Positions 41,006-48,809 of a DNA stretch of 64,000 bases are shown piece by piece. The DNA is from Candidatus Eremiobacterota bacterium (GTDB taxonomy: Bacteria; Vulcanimicrobiota; Vulcanimicrobiia; Vulcanimicrobiales; Vulcanimicrobiaceae), in contig JAFAYE010000001.1 in assembly GCA_019240525.1 (NCBI GenBank), positions 1,771,300-1,835,299 on the forward strand, written 5' to 3'. Below the pieces are notes generated by a model. It saw only the letters and a list, made by a program, of their open reading frames with translations, did no database searches and was not told the DNA's origin. The position numbers and the translations under genes were made by a program. Position 1 is the first letter of the stretch. Each line of letters begins with the position of its first letter.

Positions 41006-41530
41006 TCACGCCTTGAGGACCTTCAGGACTGTAGCAATCGTATTCCACTTTCGCGTCGTCACCGGTACTCCCAATGCCTGATCGATTTTGCCGAGGTAAG
41101 CGATCGTGCGGATATGGCGCCGGTAGAGGCCGAAGACGAATGCTTTGTGGCTGCCGAGCACTTTGACATACCAACCGTCATCATGCGGAATTCCAAATGG
41201 CATCGCAGGTAAACGTCCCTTTACCGGCGCTACCAGTACGCTCACGAAGCGAACGATCTCCGGCGCTTCATCCTGATCGTCAAAAAACCGGCCGTTTTCG
41301 AGCTCGAGCACGTCGCGTGCGTCGCAGATCGCGACCTGTGTGTCGAACGGCAAGCGGCGCAGGAGTTCAGCGCGAAACTTGTTGACTGGCCCTGGGTTGC
41401 GAACCACGAATAGTCCGGTCGCACCCACGTTGACGACATCGTAACGCGCAAGCTCCTTTGCGACCGCCGTCGGTCGGAAGCGGCGATATCCTCCGACGTT
41501 GACTCCGCGCATGAAAACGACAACCGCCAT
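41006..41530 (-). CDS. DUF1697 domain protein
   Basis: A 174-residue soluble protein of the DUF1697 family. The start at 41530 gives MAVVVFMRGVNVGGYRRFRP, which is the family's opening (xxALLRGINVGGxxkxxM). VVNVGATGLFVVRNPGP matches the second block. The C-terminal portion ends with a DNA-binding-like basic stretch (TTRKWNTIATVLKVL), also conserved in the family. Function of DUF1697 is not established. Longer frame upstream to 41686 is Ala/Arg-rich shadow of the divergent gene. It lies convergent to the NHL lipoprotein. Confidence 0.85.
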   Translation of the reverse strand: MAVVVFMRGVNVGGYRRFRPTAVAKELARYDVVNVGATGLFVVRNPGPVNKFRAELLRRLPFDTQVAICDARDVLELENGRFFDDQDEAPEIVRFVSVLVAPVKGRLPAMPFGIPHDDGWYVKVLGSHKAFVFGLYRRHIRTIAYLGKIDQALGVPVTTRKWNTIATVLKVLKA

Positions 41531-41600
41531 GCGCCCGCAGTATAGCATAAGAGAGGAAGTCGCGAGGCCAGGGCGGGAGCGGGCCCGAAGCCACCTACCA

Positions 41601-42229
41601 GTGCCGGTCGTTTCTCGCTCGCTCGTCGCATTGATGATGGCCGCCGCTGCTGCGGCTGCCGTGGTGGCGCATGGCACGATTGACATCCTTGCCGATTACG
41701 TCGTCGCCCACGCAAGCTACGACGATGTTTCTAGTCACGCCTCGCGCGGGCTAGGGATGGTGATCGTCGCGGTGATCGCGGTTGCGGTTGCCTTGCGCGG
41801 CCTGCGGTTGTGCTGCGATGCAGCCGCGCATCGAACGCTCGCATCGTCACCTGCGCCCAGTTGGCGCAGCGCGCCGCTCTTCGCCGCCGTCACGATGGTG
41901 CTCGCGTCGATGGCCGTGCCGGCGATGGAACTGCTGGACGCCCAGCTGGCCGGAACAACGCTCGCGAACCTCGACGATGCATTTGGCGGCTCGCTGCTCC
42001 TCGGAGTAAGCACGACCTTCGCGTGTGCCGCCGCTGTCGCGATCGCGGTTTTTGCCTTCGCGCGCTGGATTCTTTCGCATCGCGATCGTATCATCGCCGC
42101 AATCGTCGGTATCGTCGGTTTTTGCTCGCAAACGCCGGCGGCCTCGCGACGGCATGGCTTCGCCGACGCTCCAATTTGCCCGCGCCGGCTCTCTGCGCTG
42201 CGGCGCGGAAAGCGCGCGCCTCCCCGTGA
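41601..42229 (+). CDS. Frameshifted four-helix membrane protein, coupled to the TonB receptor
   Basis: From GTG 41601 the frame encodes helices at about 5-22, 45-62, 85-105 and 130-160, then HRDRIIAAIVGIVGF. Past the T5 run at 42119-42123 that frame turns Arg-rich and runs 188 bases into the TonB receptor. The -1 frame instead continues the helix as LLANAGGLATAWLRRRSNLP and stops with TGA at 42227-42229, whose last base starts the receptor's ATG (TGATG). A single T insertion would restore one protein of about 209 residues. So either the run was miscounted or the gene is broken. Function unknown. Confidence 0.55.
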
Positions 42230-44712
42230 TGCCCTTCGCCATCCCAAAACACAACGCTCACATTGCGAGGGCATCGATGTTTCCTTTACTCGTCGCGGCG
42301 TGCTGCTTAATCGGCGGCAACGTCCATACGCCGGCCGGCGCGCCGATCGCGCAGGCACAACTAACGTTCCGCGGTCCGAAGTTTGCGACGGTCTCGACCG
42401 ACGCGAAAGGTACTTTCGCGGTCGCCATTCCGGCAGGCAGATACGATCTTTCGGTCGTCGCTAAGGGCTATGCCGGGGTCACCGTCAATACCGGTGATCT
42501 GAACGACGGAGCCCACATCTCCGTAATTCTGGAACCGAGCGACACACCCAAACTGCGCACCATCGGCCAAGTGACGGTCAATGGCGGCTACACGCTCGAT
42601 CGCAGCGTCATACCCGAAATGGACGTCTCGCGCGCGCAGATGGACGCACTCGGATACTCGCAAGTGCTCGAGGCGCTGCAGGAAGTTCCTTCGGTCGTCA
42701 TTCAGCATCCCGACGCCGGCGCGCCGACGGCGCCGGAGGTTGTCTCGCTCCGCGGACCGGATCCTTCGGAAGCTATGGTGACGCTCGATCGTCAGCAACT
42801 GAATGACGGCAACACCGGCGACATCGACCTTTCCCAGTTTGCGGTGCCGGCCTTTAACAGCGTTAACGTCACCGAAGGTCTCGGGCCAACAGATTTAGAG
42901 GGAAGCAATACCTTCGGCGGTGCGGTCAACTTCGTTTCGCTCCGACCGACACAAGAGAATCATCTCAACTTGTCGACATCCGCCGGTTCGTACGGCACGA
43001 CCCAAAGTTGGATCAATGCCACCGGATCGATCGGCAAGCTCGGTTATGCGCTCGCGGGGGACAGCTTTCAGCAAGCCGGCCAAGTGAACGAATACGATTG
43101 GGTTGTCCCGGCAAACAATTTGCCTATCTATTGCGGACCGGCGACAAAAACGAAGACTCCTAACTGCCCCTTCCACACGCACCTAGGGTCCTCGATTGCC
43201 GCCAGACTCGGGCTCGTGAATCTCGACTATAACTTCTCGCAGCACGCCGACGTAGGATTTCGTCTCTTCACGTTGGGAGACAATCGCGACGAGTCCGGCG
43301 CGCTCAACGGAATCGCCGGCAACCCGGCCTGCGTCTTTAGCGGACCCGGACCTGCCTGCGCTTTTTCGCCTTCCGCCACCGACTCGTCGAATGCCGTACC
43401 GAACCCGGTTTTCGGCGAGCACATCGGTCAAGGAAGCGCGACGTTTGCTCAGAGTATCCGGGCGTACGATGCCTACTCGCGCTCGCCGCTGGGCTCGGGG
43501 ACGCTCTCGGCCGACGTTTACGCCGACGACAATAACGTCGATTTCGTTGGCGGAGCGGTCTCGCCGTACGACGTTTCACACCTCGACACGAGGTACAACG
43601 AAGGGCTTTCGTGGGGTCGCACCTTTGACGATAGCGAGTTTGCTGTTGGAGGGTATGCGCGTCAGGAAACGCTCTCAGGCCTTGGCATCGATGAAACGCT
43701 CGCGCAGAGCATTGATTCGTACTTTTTTCGCGGAGCGCAGCAGCTGGGAAACAACGTCCGCCTCTCCGGCGGGCTGTACGACGCCGACTACTCGACCTTC
43801 GGGAACACCCTCAACTGGCGGCTCGGTCTGAGTGACGATCTCGGTACCTCCAGCGTGGTACGGTTTTCAGTCGGCACCGGGTTTCGGCCGCCGTTACTCT
43901 TGGAGCGTTACTTCTTTCCGCCTGTGGTCGTCAACGGAAAACTGCAGCCGAATCCAGGCCTCCCGCCATTGGATTCCAACTGCGTGACGGTCAACGGCGA
44001 TCCGAACGAGCGCCCAGAGCACGCGACGGAGTACGAGCTGGGCTTCTCACATCTATTCTCGAGTACGTCGAATCTCGACGTTTCGATCTATCGCTCGAAC
44101 CTGCGCGATACGATTGAGAATTACTACCCCGGCGGGGGCGCGCAAAGCTTCTGCGGCACACCCCAAGGGTTTGCCTATGAGATTCCGATCAACATCGGCA
44201 ATGCCGTGTACGAAGGCGCCGAAGCTCGGTACAAACAGACGTTTCCACGCCTGAATCTGACGGCGACGTTCTCATACGGGCTCAACGTCGCCTATCCGTA
44301 CGCGCTCGGACCGTTCGTTTCAAATCCGACGTCGGGTGGAACGCTCGTCGATTATCAACAGTTCCTCGGCGTACCGCAACAGCAAGGCTCGGCGGTCCTT
44401 GCCTGGGCGCGCAACGGGTGGCACGCTTCGACGGCACTGACCTTCGCGGGAAGGAACAACACGCTCAATCAGCCGCCGTATACCCTGGTCGACGGTGCCA
44501 TCGGCAAGAACTTCGGCCACATCGACTTCACGATTGCGGCAACGAATCTCTTTAGCACCGCCGCCGGTCCGTTCACGCTTTACGATGCGGGCATCCCCTA
44601 CCGCGGTTTGTACTCCGGCCCGACCAACAGCCAATACCTTGCCAACACTCCGACCAACGCGCTCTTCATCGAACCGGCGGCGCTAAAGTTTATCGTCACG
44701 GTGCACGAATGA
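42229..44712 (+). CDS. TonB-dependent receptor with carboxypeptidase-regulatory-like domain
   Basis: About 827 residues (811 if ATG 42277, behind GAGGG, is used). After a short signal segment (MFPLLVAACC), residues about 35-115 hold a CarbopepD_reg-like beta-sandwich: AGAPIAQAQLTFRGP, GTFAVAIPAGRYDLSVVAKGY. A plug domain (VLEALQEVPSVV, EVVSLRGPDPSEAMVTLDRQ) and a large outer-membrane barrel follow. The fold imports siderophores, vitamins or glycans, driven by TonB. The upstream gene ends TGATG, coupling translation. The stop is adjacent to the stop of the convergent slipin gene. Substrate unknown. Confidence 0.85.
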   Translation: MPFAIPKHNAHIARASMFPLLVAACCLIGGNVHTPAGAPIAQAQLTFRGPKFATVSTDAKGTFAVAIPAGRYDLSVVAKGYAGVTVNTGDLNDGAHISVILEPSDTPKLRTIGQVTVNGGYTLDRSVIPEMDVSRAQMDALGYSQVLEALQEVPSVVIQHPDAGAPTAPEVVSLRGPDPSEAMVTLDRQQLNDGNTGDIDLSQFAVPAFNSVNVTEGLGPTDLEGSNTFGGAVNFVSLRPTQENHLNLSTSAGSYGTTQSWINATGSIGKLGYALAGDSFQQAGQVNEYDWVVPANNLPIYCGPATKTKTPNCPFHTHLGSSIAARLGLVNLDYNFSQHADVGFRLFTLGDNRDESGALNGIAGNPACVFSGPGPACAFSPSATDSSNAVPNPVFGEHIGQGSATFAQSIRAYDAYSRSPLGSGTLSADVYADDNNVDFVGGAVSPYDVSHLDTRYNEGLSWGRTFDDSEFAVGGYARQETLSGLGIDETLAQSIDSYFFRGAQQLGNNVRLSGGLYDADYSTFGNTLNWRLGLSDDLGTSSVVRFSVGTGFRPPLLLERYFFPPVVVNGKLQPNPGLPPLDSNCVTVNGDPNERPEHATEYELGFSHLFSSTSNLDVSIYRSNLRDTIENYYPGGGAQSFCGTPQGFAYEIPINIGNAVYEGAEARYKQTFPRLNLTATFSYGLNVAYPYALGPFVSNPTSGGTLVDYQQFLGVPQQQGSAVLAWARNGWHASTALTFAGRNNTLNQPPYTLVDGAIGKNFGHIDFTIAATNLFSTAAGPFTLYDAGIPYRGLYSGPTNSQYLANTPTNALFIEPAALKFIVTVHE

Positions 44713-45639
44713 CTACTCGGCAGACGGCGCCGCTCCGGATAGGGACGCTAATCCGCCGATCGTGCCTAATCCCATCGTTTCAACGGCCGTGCTTGGCACG
44801 ACGATCATGGCGCCTTTTTCTTTGAGGCCCTCGTACAGCATATTCATGGCGCGCAGATGCAAGGCCATCGGGTTTCCTTCATATTGTTTCGCGGCATCGA
44901 CGAAAGATTGAGCAATTTGCTTTTCGGCATCGCCGAGAATCACCCGCGCCTGGCTCTCGCGCTGCGCCTGCGCTTGGCGCGACATTGCGTCCTGCAAATT
45001 ATCCGGGATCTTGATGTCACGGATTTCTACGGAGTTTACCGTGATGCCCCACGGTGTGCTTCGCGCGTCAATGGCCTTTTGCAGAGCCTCATCAACCATT
45101 TGACGACTGGAGAGCAGATCGGCGAGAGAGGTCGTGCCGATGATATCCCGCAAGGCAGTTTGCGCCGCCCACTGAATCGCCTGTTGATAGGACGTCACTT
45201 CCAACGCGGCTTTCTTGGCATCCCAGACTACCCAGAAGAGAACCGCATCGACGTCGACCGGCACCGTGTCCTTCGTCAGTGTTTCCTCTGCTGTGAAGGT
45301 TGATGTTTGAACGCGCTGGTCGATCCAAAGTGCCACGCTATCGACCACGGGCAGAAGGAAAAAGAGGCCCGGTCCGGCTAGCCGGCGGAATTTTCCCGCT
45401 CGCAAGACGACCGCCGACTCCCACGGGTATGCCATTTGTAAACTCAGCACGATAACGACGAACGCGATCGCGCCGGCCACGGCAAACGCCAGGTTGCCGG
45501 TCGTATGCCGGAGTTCAAGTCCAATCAGCAGCGTAGCGACGCCGGCAACGATTGCGATTGGGTTTGCTCGAAATTTCGAACTCGTACTGGAACCCACCCC
45601 GGCGCCGCGCGCCGATGGAGAAAGTGTCGTTAGAGGCAT
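44713..45639 (-). CDS. SPFH/band-7 slipin family membrane protein
   Basis: A 308-residue stomatin/slipin. Two N-terminal hydrophobic segments (about 28-68) lead to the SPFH domain: AVVLRAGKFRRLAGPGLFFLLPVVDSV, then TKDTVPVDVDAVLFWVV and ALRDIIGTTSLADLLSSRQMV. After it a coiled-coil helix (SRQAQAQRESQARVILGDAEKQ) oligomerises into rings. It is likely a lipid-raft organiser that regulates partner proteases or channels. It follows a GntR gene by 9 bases on the same strand, so both share the operator region at 46055-46076. Convergent stop next to the TonB receptor stop. Confidence 0.9.
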   Translation of the reverse strand: MPLTTLSPSARGAGVGSSTSSKFRANPIAIVAGVATLLIGLELRHTTGNLAFAVAGAIAFVVIVLSLQMAYPWESAVVLRAGKFRRLAGPGLFFLLPVVDSVALWIDQRVQTSTFTAEETLTKDTVPVDVDAVLFWVVWDAKKAALEVTSYQQAIQWAAQTALRDIIGTTSLADLLSSRQMVDEALQKAIDARSTPWGITVNSVEIRDIKIPDNLQDAMSRQAQAQRESQARVILGDAEKQIAQSFVDAAKQYEGNPMALHLRAMNMLYEGLKEKGAMIVVPSTAVETMGLGTIGGLASLSGAAPSAE

Positions 45640-45648
45640 TCTGTTCTC

Positions 45649-46035
45649 CTACTTTTCTTTTCTGGCCACTGAAGTAATAGCTCTTAGCAACTCGCGAGCA
45701 TCGAAACCAGCGGCCGCTGCTTCGGCCAGCGAACGGCGTGCGACGTCACGCAGGCGAGCGCGGCGAGCCTCCGGCTCCATTCGGCGCGCGCCCGTACCAA
45801 CGAACGTGCCGCGGCCTCGCGCCGTGATCAAGACGCCCTCCCGCTCGAGTTCCATGTACGCGCGGTTCACGGTGTTCGGGTTTATCTGCAAATGTATGGC
45901 AATCTCTCGAACCGTCGGCAACTGGACGTTTGGCCGCAAAGCTCCGCGCCCGATGGCCTGGATAATCTGATCGCGCAGTTGCGCGTACACCGGTAGCGCG
46001 CTGTGGGCATCGATCGATAAGTCGCTTACCTTCAC
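45649..46035 (-). CDS. GntR family regulator, YtrA subfamily
   Basis: A 128-residue short GntR protein. The winged HTH includes LPVYAQLRDQIIQAI, LPTVREIAIHLQINPNTVNRAYMELEREGVL and ARGRGTFV, typical of the YtrA subfamily, whose C-terminal tail of about 50 residues is just a dimerisation helix with no ligand domain. It precedes slipin by 9 bases and would regulate that operon. A perfect-armed inverted repeat lies 20 bases upstream of its start, fitting autoregulation. Such regulators normally control ABC transporters or envelope stress genes. Confidence 0.88.
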   Translation of the reverse strand: MKVSDLSIDAHSALPVYAQLRDQIIQAIGRGALRPNVQLPTVREIAIHLQINPNTVNRAYMELEREGVLITARGRGTFVGTGARRMEPEARRARLRDVARRSLAEAAAAGFDARELLRAITSVARKEK

Positions 46036-46054
46036 CGTAATCCCGGTTGTCCGA

Positions 46055-46076
46055 TTGTCCTAGATATTTAGGACAA
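46055..46076. promoter_or_regulatory. Inverted-repeat operator for the GntR-slipin operon
   Basis: TTGTCCTA (46055-46062) and TAGGACAA (46069-46076) are perfect inverted arms with a 6-base centre GATATT. The site lies 20 bases upstream of the GntR start, overlapping where the promoter should be. YtrA-type GntR proteins bind dyads of this size, so autorepression is expected. The arm sequence is specific enough to search the genome for further sites. Confidence 0.65.
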
Positions 46077-46146
46077 CTTGTTTCTTTTGTACTACACTCA
46101 GAGCCCCTGCGTCAAGCAGAGGGGGGTCGAAACCTCGCTCGAGTTT

Positions 46147-46166
46147 GAAAAAGAACCGAAGTCGGT
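46147..46166 (-). terminator. Candidate intrinsic terminator after the HAD gene
   Basis: Read on the minus strand after the HAD stop (46174), ACCGA-CT-TCGGT forms a short stem followed by TCTTTTTC. It is placed where the HAD-PDZ operon should end and before the GntR promoter. The stem is only 4-5 bp, so confidence is modest. Confidence 0.4.
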
Positions 46167-46173
46167 GATCGCC

Positions 46174-46929
46174 CTAGCCGGGCGGGGCTTGCATCCAGGT
46201 CAAAATCGCTTCGACGACACGCTTGGTTTCCTCAACGTCGCGCACGCGAATGCAGTCGACGCCGGCTTCGTACGCTGCGTAGTCGTTGCCTCCCGGAAAG
46301 ATCGCGTCGCCGACGAACATCATATCGGGAATTTCAATGTGCAGCGTTTCCCGCAACTTGCGAATGCCGTACCCTTTATCAATGCCCGGCCGCGTAACGT
46401 CGATCGATGTAGTGCCGCCCAGACGTACGGAGAACTCGGGCAATGTCGTACTGAGAATGGCCTGGATCTGCTTGCGTTTTGAAAAGTCGGGATCCCATGC
46501 CGACTTGGCTTCCAACGGCGCCTGCTGACCGAGAGCCGAGTACGTAATCTGCGTGCCTCGATCTTCGATACGTTCGCCCCACGTTTCGTTCGGTTGAAGG
46601 CCCGTTTTCGCAACGGCGGCATCGAGCGCGCTCTCGATCTTCGCTTTTTCCTGGGAGGTCAAATCTTCAGCATAGAGCTTGTGCCAGCCGTTGTCGTATA
46701 TAAAAAATTTCGTTCCGCTCGTTGGCAAGATCGCGAGCTTCGTCGAATCCGTTCCGGGCGGCAGCCGATCGATGACTTGTGTTTGAAACTGGGGAAAGTC
46801 CCCGCCTGAAATGATGGCGACTCGAACGAGGCCCAGCAGACGCTTGAGCAGCAGCGCCATTTCGTCATCCAGCGCCGACTTGCTGAGTGCAAGCGTGCCG
46901 TCAAGGTCGAAAACGACGAGTTGTTTCAA
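46174..46929 (-). CDS. HAD-IIB family phosphatase, phosphomannomutase-like
   Basis: A 251-residue HAD hydrolase. Motif I is VVFDLDGTLA with the nucleophile Asp8, motif II AIISGGDF, motif III the Lys in GIDKGYGI, and motif IV GDAIFPGGNDY, which closely follows the eukaryotic phosphomannomutase form (GDxxxPGGNDxE). Cap type IIB. Family members dephosphorylate sugar phosphates; PMM-like members interconvert mannose-6-P and mannose-1-P. Whether this is a mutase or a phosphatase is not decidable. Its start overlaps the PDZ gene's stop by 4 bases, so they form one operon. Confidence 0.82.
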   Translation of the reverse strand: MKQLVVFDLDGTLALSKSALDDEMALLLKRLLGLVRVAIISGGDFPQFQTQVIDRLPPGTDSTKLAILPTSGTKFFIYDNGWHKLYAEDLTSQEKAKIESALDAAVAKTGLQPNETWGERIEDRGTQITYSALGQQAPLEAKSAWDPDFSKRKQIQAILSTTLPEFSVRLGGTTSIDVTRPGIDKGYGIRKLRETLHIEIPDMMFVGDAIFPGGNDYAAYEAGVDCIRVRDVEETKRVVEAILTWMQAPPG

Positions 46930-48710
46930 ATTCTAACGCCTCCCAATGGAGCTTCCTTTCGAGCGTCGCGCAAGGCCGCTTTCACGCGCAACAGGGGATC
47001 GTAGGCGTCACCCGCGGCTACCACTAGCTTGTCGAGCATCCCGATCTCATCGGGATCGATTGCAGTGCCGTCTTGATGTTCGGAATAGAGTGCGAAACCT
47101 GCCAGTTCGCGCGCAACCATGAGCGGGAAGCCGTGCTGCGGCGTAGCGGTCGCTGGGGGAAGCCCCGCCCTCCCTCTGAGCAAGGCGCGCAGATCCAAGT
47201 GGGACGCCGCGCCTTCAAAGTAGAGGATCAGCGGATCTTCCGCCGCGATCGCCGCCACGTCGGCCTCGCTCCAACCGACAGACGCGCGGCGCACGAACGA
47301 GCCGTCCTCACGTCGTCGAAACAATGCGGCCGAGCCGAGATTCATTGCTTCGGCGGGCTCGGCAGTCAATGCCGAAGCGATGACGTCGGTCGACTTCGCG
47401 TACTTCAATCCATCGCCGAGCCGTTTGAGTCGTACCTCGGTTGCGTGCGCGCTGGGAAAAATGTAGCGGTCGACGAGCCAGTCGGCAATTTTATAAATAC
47501 GCTGGGTCGAGAGTCCCAATCCGATGGCAGTCGCGATCTGCAGGGCGGTCGAGAACGTTCCCTTGAGGTACGTGCCCGCCAGAAGTTTCACCAGACCCAG
47601 CGAGCCTAACAGCACGGCGGTAACCGCGCCATAAATGACGGTGCGGTTGACGACGAAGCCGACGTCGACCACGCGATGGCGCAACACGCCGTAGGCGACC
47701 AGGATCGGCACGAGCATCGTCAGCATTCCGAAAATGCGTGCAAAGGTCACGCCGGCCTCGTTATGAATCCAGGAGACCGAAGTGTTCAGCGGTTGAACGA
47801 TGCAGCCCAACACGACGCCGACGATGACCCACTGCAAGCGCCGCCGCTCCACGCCTGTAGAACGCATCAAGGTCAGAATCAGAACGACGGCTGCCACGAG
47901 TGGAAGATATGTAACGAAGCGCCCGACGACGATGACGGCGATTCCAAGCGCGGCGCTGCTCCAGTAGAGGGCGCCGATCCGGCTCGCGACCCACCGGAAG
48001 ACGACCAATATGCCGCCGATGGGCCAAGCGCAGGCGTCGATCGCCTTGGCGACGCCGCGGACCTCGTTGCGCGGAAATCGCAGCGCGAAGACGAGCGCAC
48101 CCAGGTGACCGAGCACGTCGAGGCCGCCGTAAATCGCACCGATGACCTGGTCGAATATCGGCCCTACAAATGGGGCGACGTACCGCAGTGCCGTTTGCCC
48201 GGGAGTGAGACTGAGCAGAAAAAGCGCCAATCCCCACGTCATTTTACTCGGAGCGCGGACGATCAGAAGGACCGCCACAATGGCTAGCACGATGGTTTCG
48301 GGGATGCGGATGGCAATGAAGACGCGGTTGAACGCAGTGTCCGGCAGAAAAACGAAACCAGAAGCGGCAACCAGCGTAACCGGCCGCGGTGTGCCTCGTC
48401 GGATCAGATCGAAGGTGTGTGACGCTCCCGGGCGCGTCGCAGCGGTTGCGGCGAACCGTTCGCTTAGGGAGGCGTTGGCAGCGAGATGATCGCCCCTCAG
48501 AACGCCGGCGCGCTCCGCCGGCGACCCCCGTTTGATCGCGACGACCGTCAGGGCGTTACGGCCAGTCTCATCCGCGCGCACGCCGAAGCGCATTCCAAAG
48601 TCACCGTTTGCAAAGCCCAGAAGTCCCAGCCCGGGCAGCTCCGAAATAACCACAAAGAGCGCCAGCGCAAAGATAGCGGTCAGTTCGATTAGCCGAAGGG
48701 CTCGCGCCAT
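46926..48710 (-). CDS. PDZ domain multi-TM sensor-like protein, paralogue of 4519
   Basis: A 594-residue membrane protein. An N-terminal helix (about 5-28) precedes a PDZ-like domain (KRGSPAERAGVLRGD, about 55-110), about eight hydrophobic segments (about 115-390), the linker GLGLSTQRIYKIADWLVDRYIF and a GAF-like tail (about 415-560). The layout and the linker match the protein at 4519-6270 (LGLSTRFIHARVDRFVDNLFF there). No histidine-kinase H-box or ATPase domain is visible. It is upstream of a PMM-like HAD gene with a 4-base overlap. Probably a membrane sensor whose output partner is encoded elsewhere. Confidence 0.68.
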   Translation of the reverse strand: MARALRLIELTAIFALALFVVISELPGLGLLGFANGDFGMRFGVRADETGRNALTVVAIKRGSPAERAGVLRGDHLAANASLSERFAATAATRPGASHTFDLIRRGTPRPVTLVAASGFVFLPDTAFNRVFIAIRIPETIVLAIVAVLLIVRAPSKMTWGLALFLLSLTPGQTALRYVAPFVGPIFDQVIGAIYGGLDVLGHLGALVFALRFPRNEVRGVAKAIDACAWPIGGILVVFRWVASRIGALYWSSAALGIAVIVVGRFVTYLPLVAAVVLILTLMRSTGVERRRLQWVIVGVVLGCIVQPLNTSVSWIHNEAGVTFARIFGMLTMLVPILVAYGVLRHRVVDVGFVVNRTVIYGAVTAVLLGSLGLVKLLAGTYLKGTFSTALQIATAIGLGLSTQRIYKIADWLVDRYIFPSAHATEVRLKRLGDGLKYAKSTDVIASALTAEPAEAMNLGSAALFRRREDGSFVRRASVGWSEADVAAIAAEDPLILYFEGAASHLDLRALLRGRAGLPPATATPQHGFPLMVARELAGFALYSEHQDGTAIDPDEIGMLDKLVVAAGDAYDPLLRVKAALRDARKEAPLGGVRI

Positions 48711-48809
48711 GGCGAACCCTTTCGCATAAAGCTCCTCACGCCTATAGGAAACACCCCCAGACCGTTGAAGCGACGAGCCTAACTCGTTTGGCTTCTGGAG
48801 ATTTTGAGC

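Noticed and set aside
42110..42130. Programmed -1 ribosomal frameshift at the T5 run.
   Set aside because: The codons around it do not form an X-XXY-YYZ slippery heptamer in the reading phase, and no downstream structure was evident.
47676..48287. Plus-strand frame of 203 codons opposite the PDZ/TM gene.
   Set aside because: Asp/Gln-rich shadow of hydrophobic helices, a common artefact.
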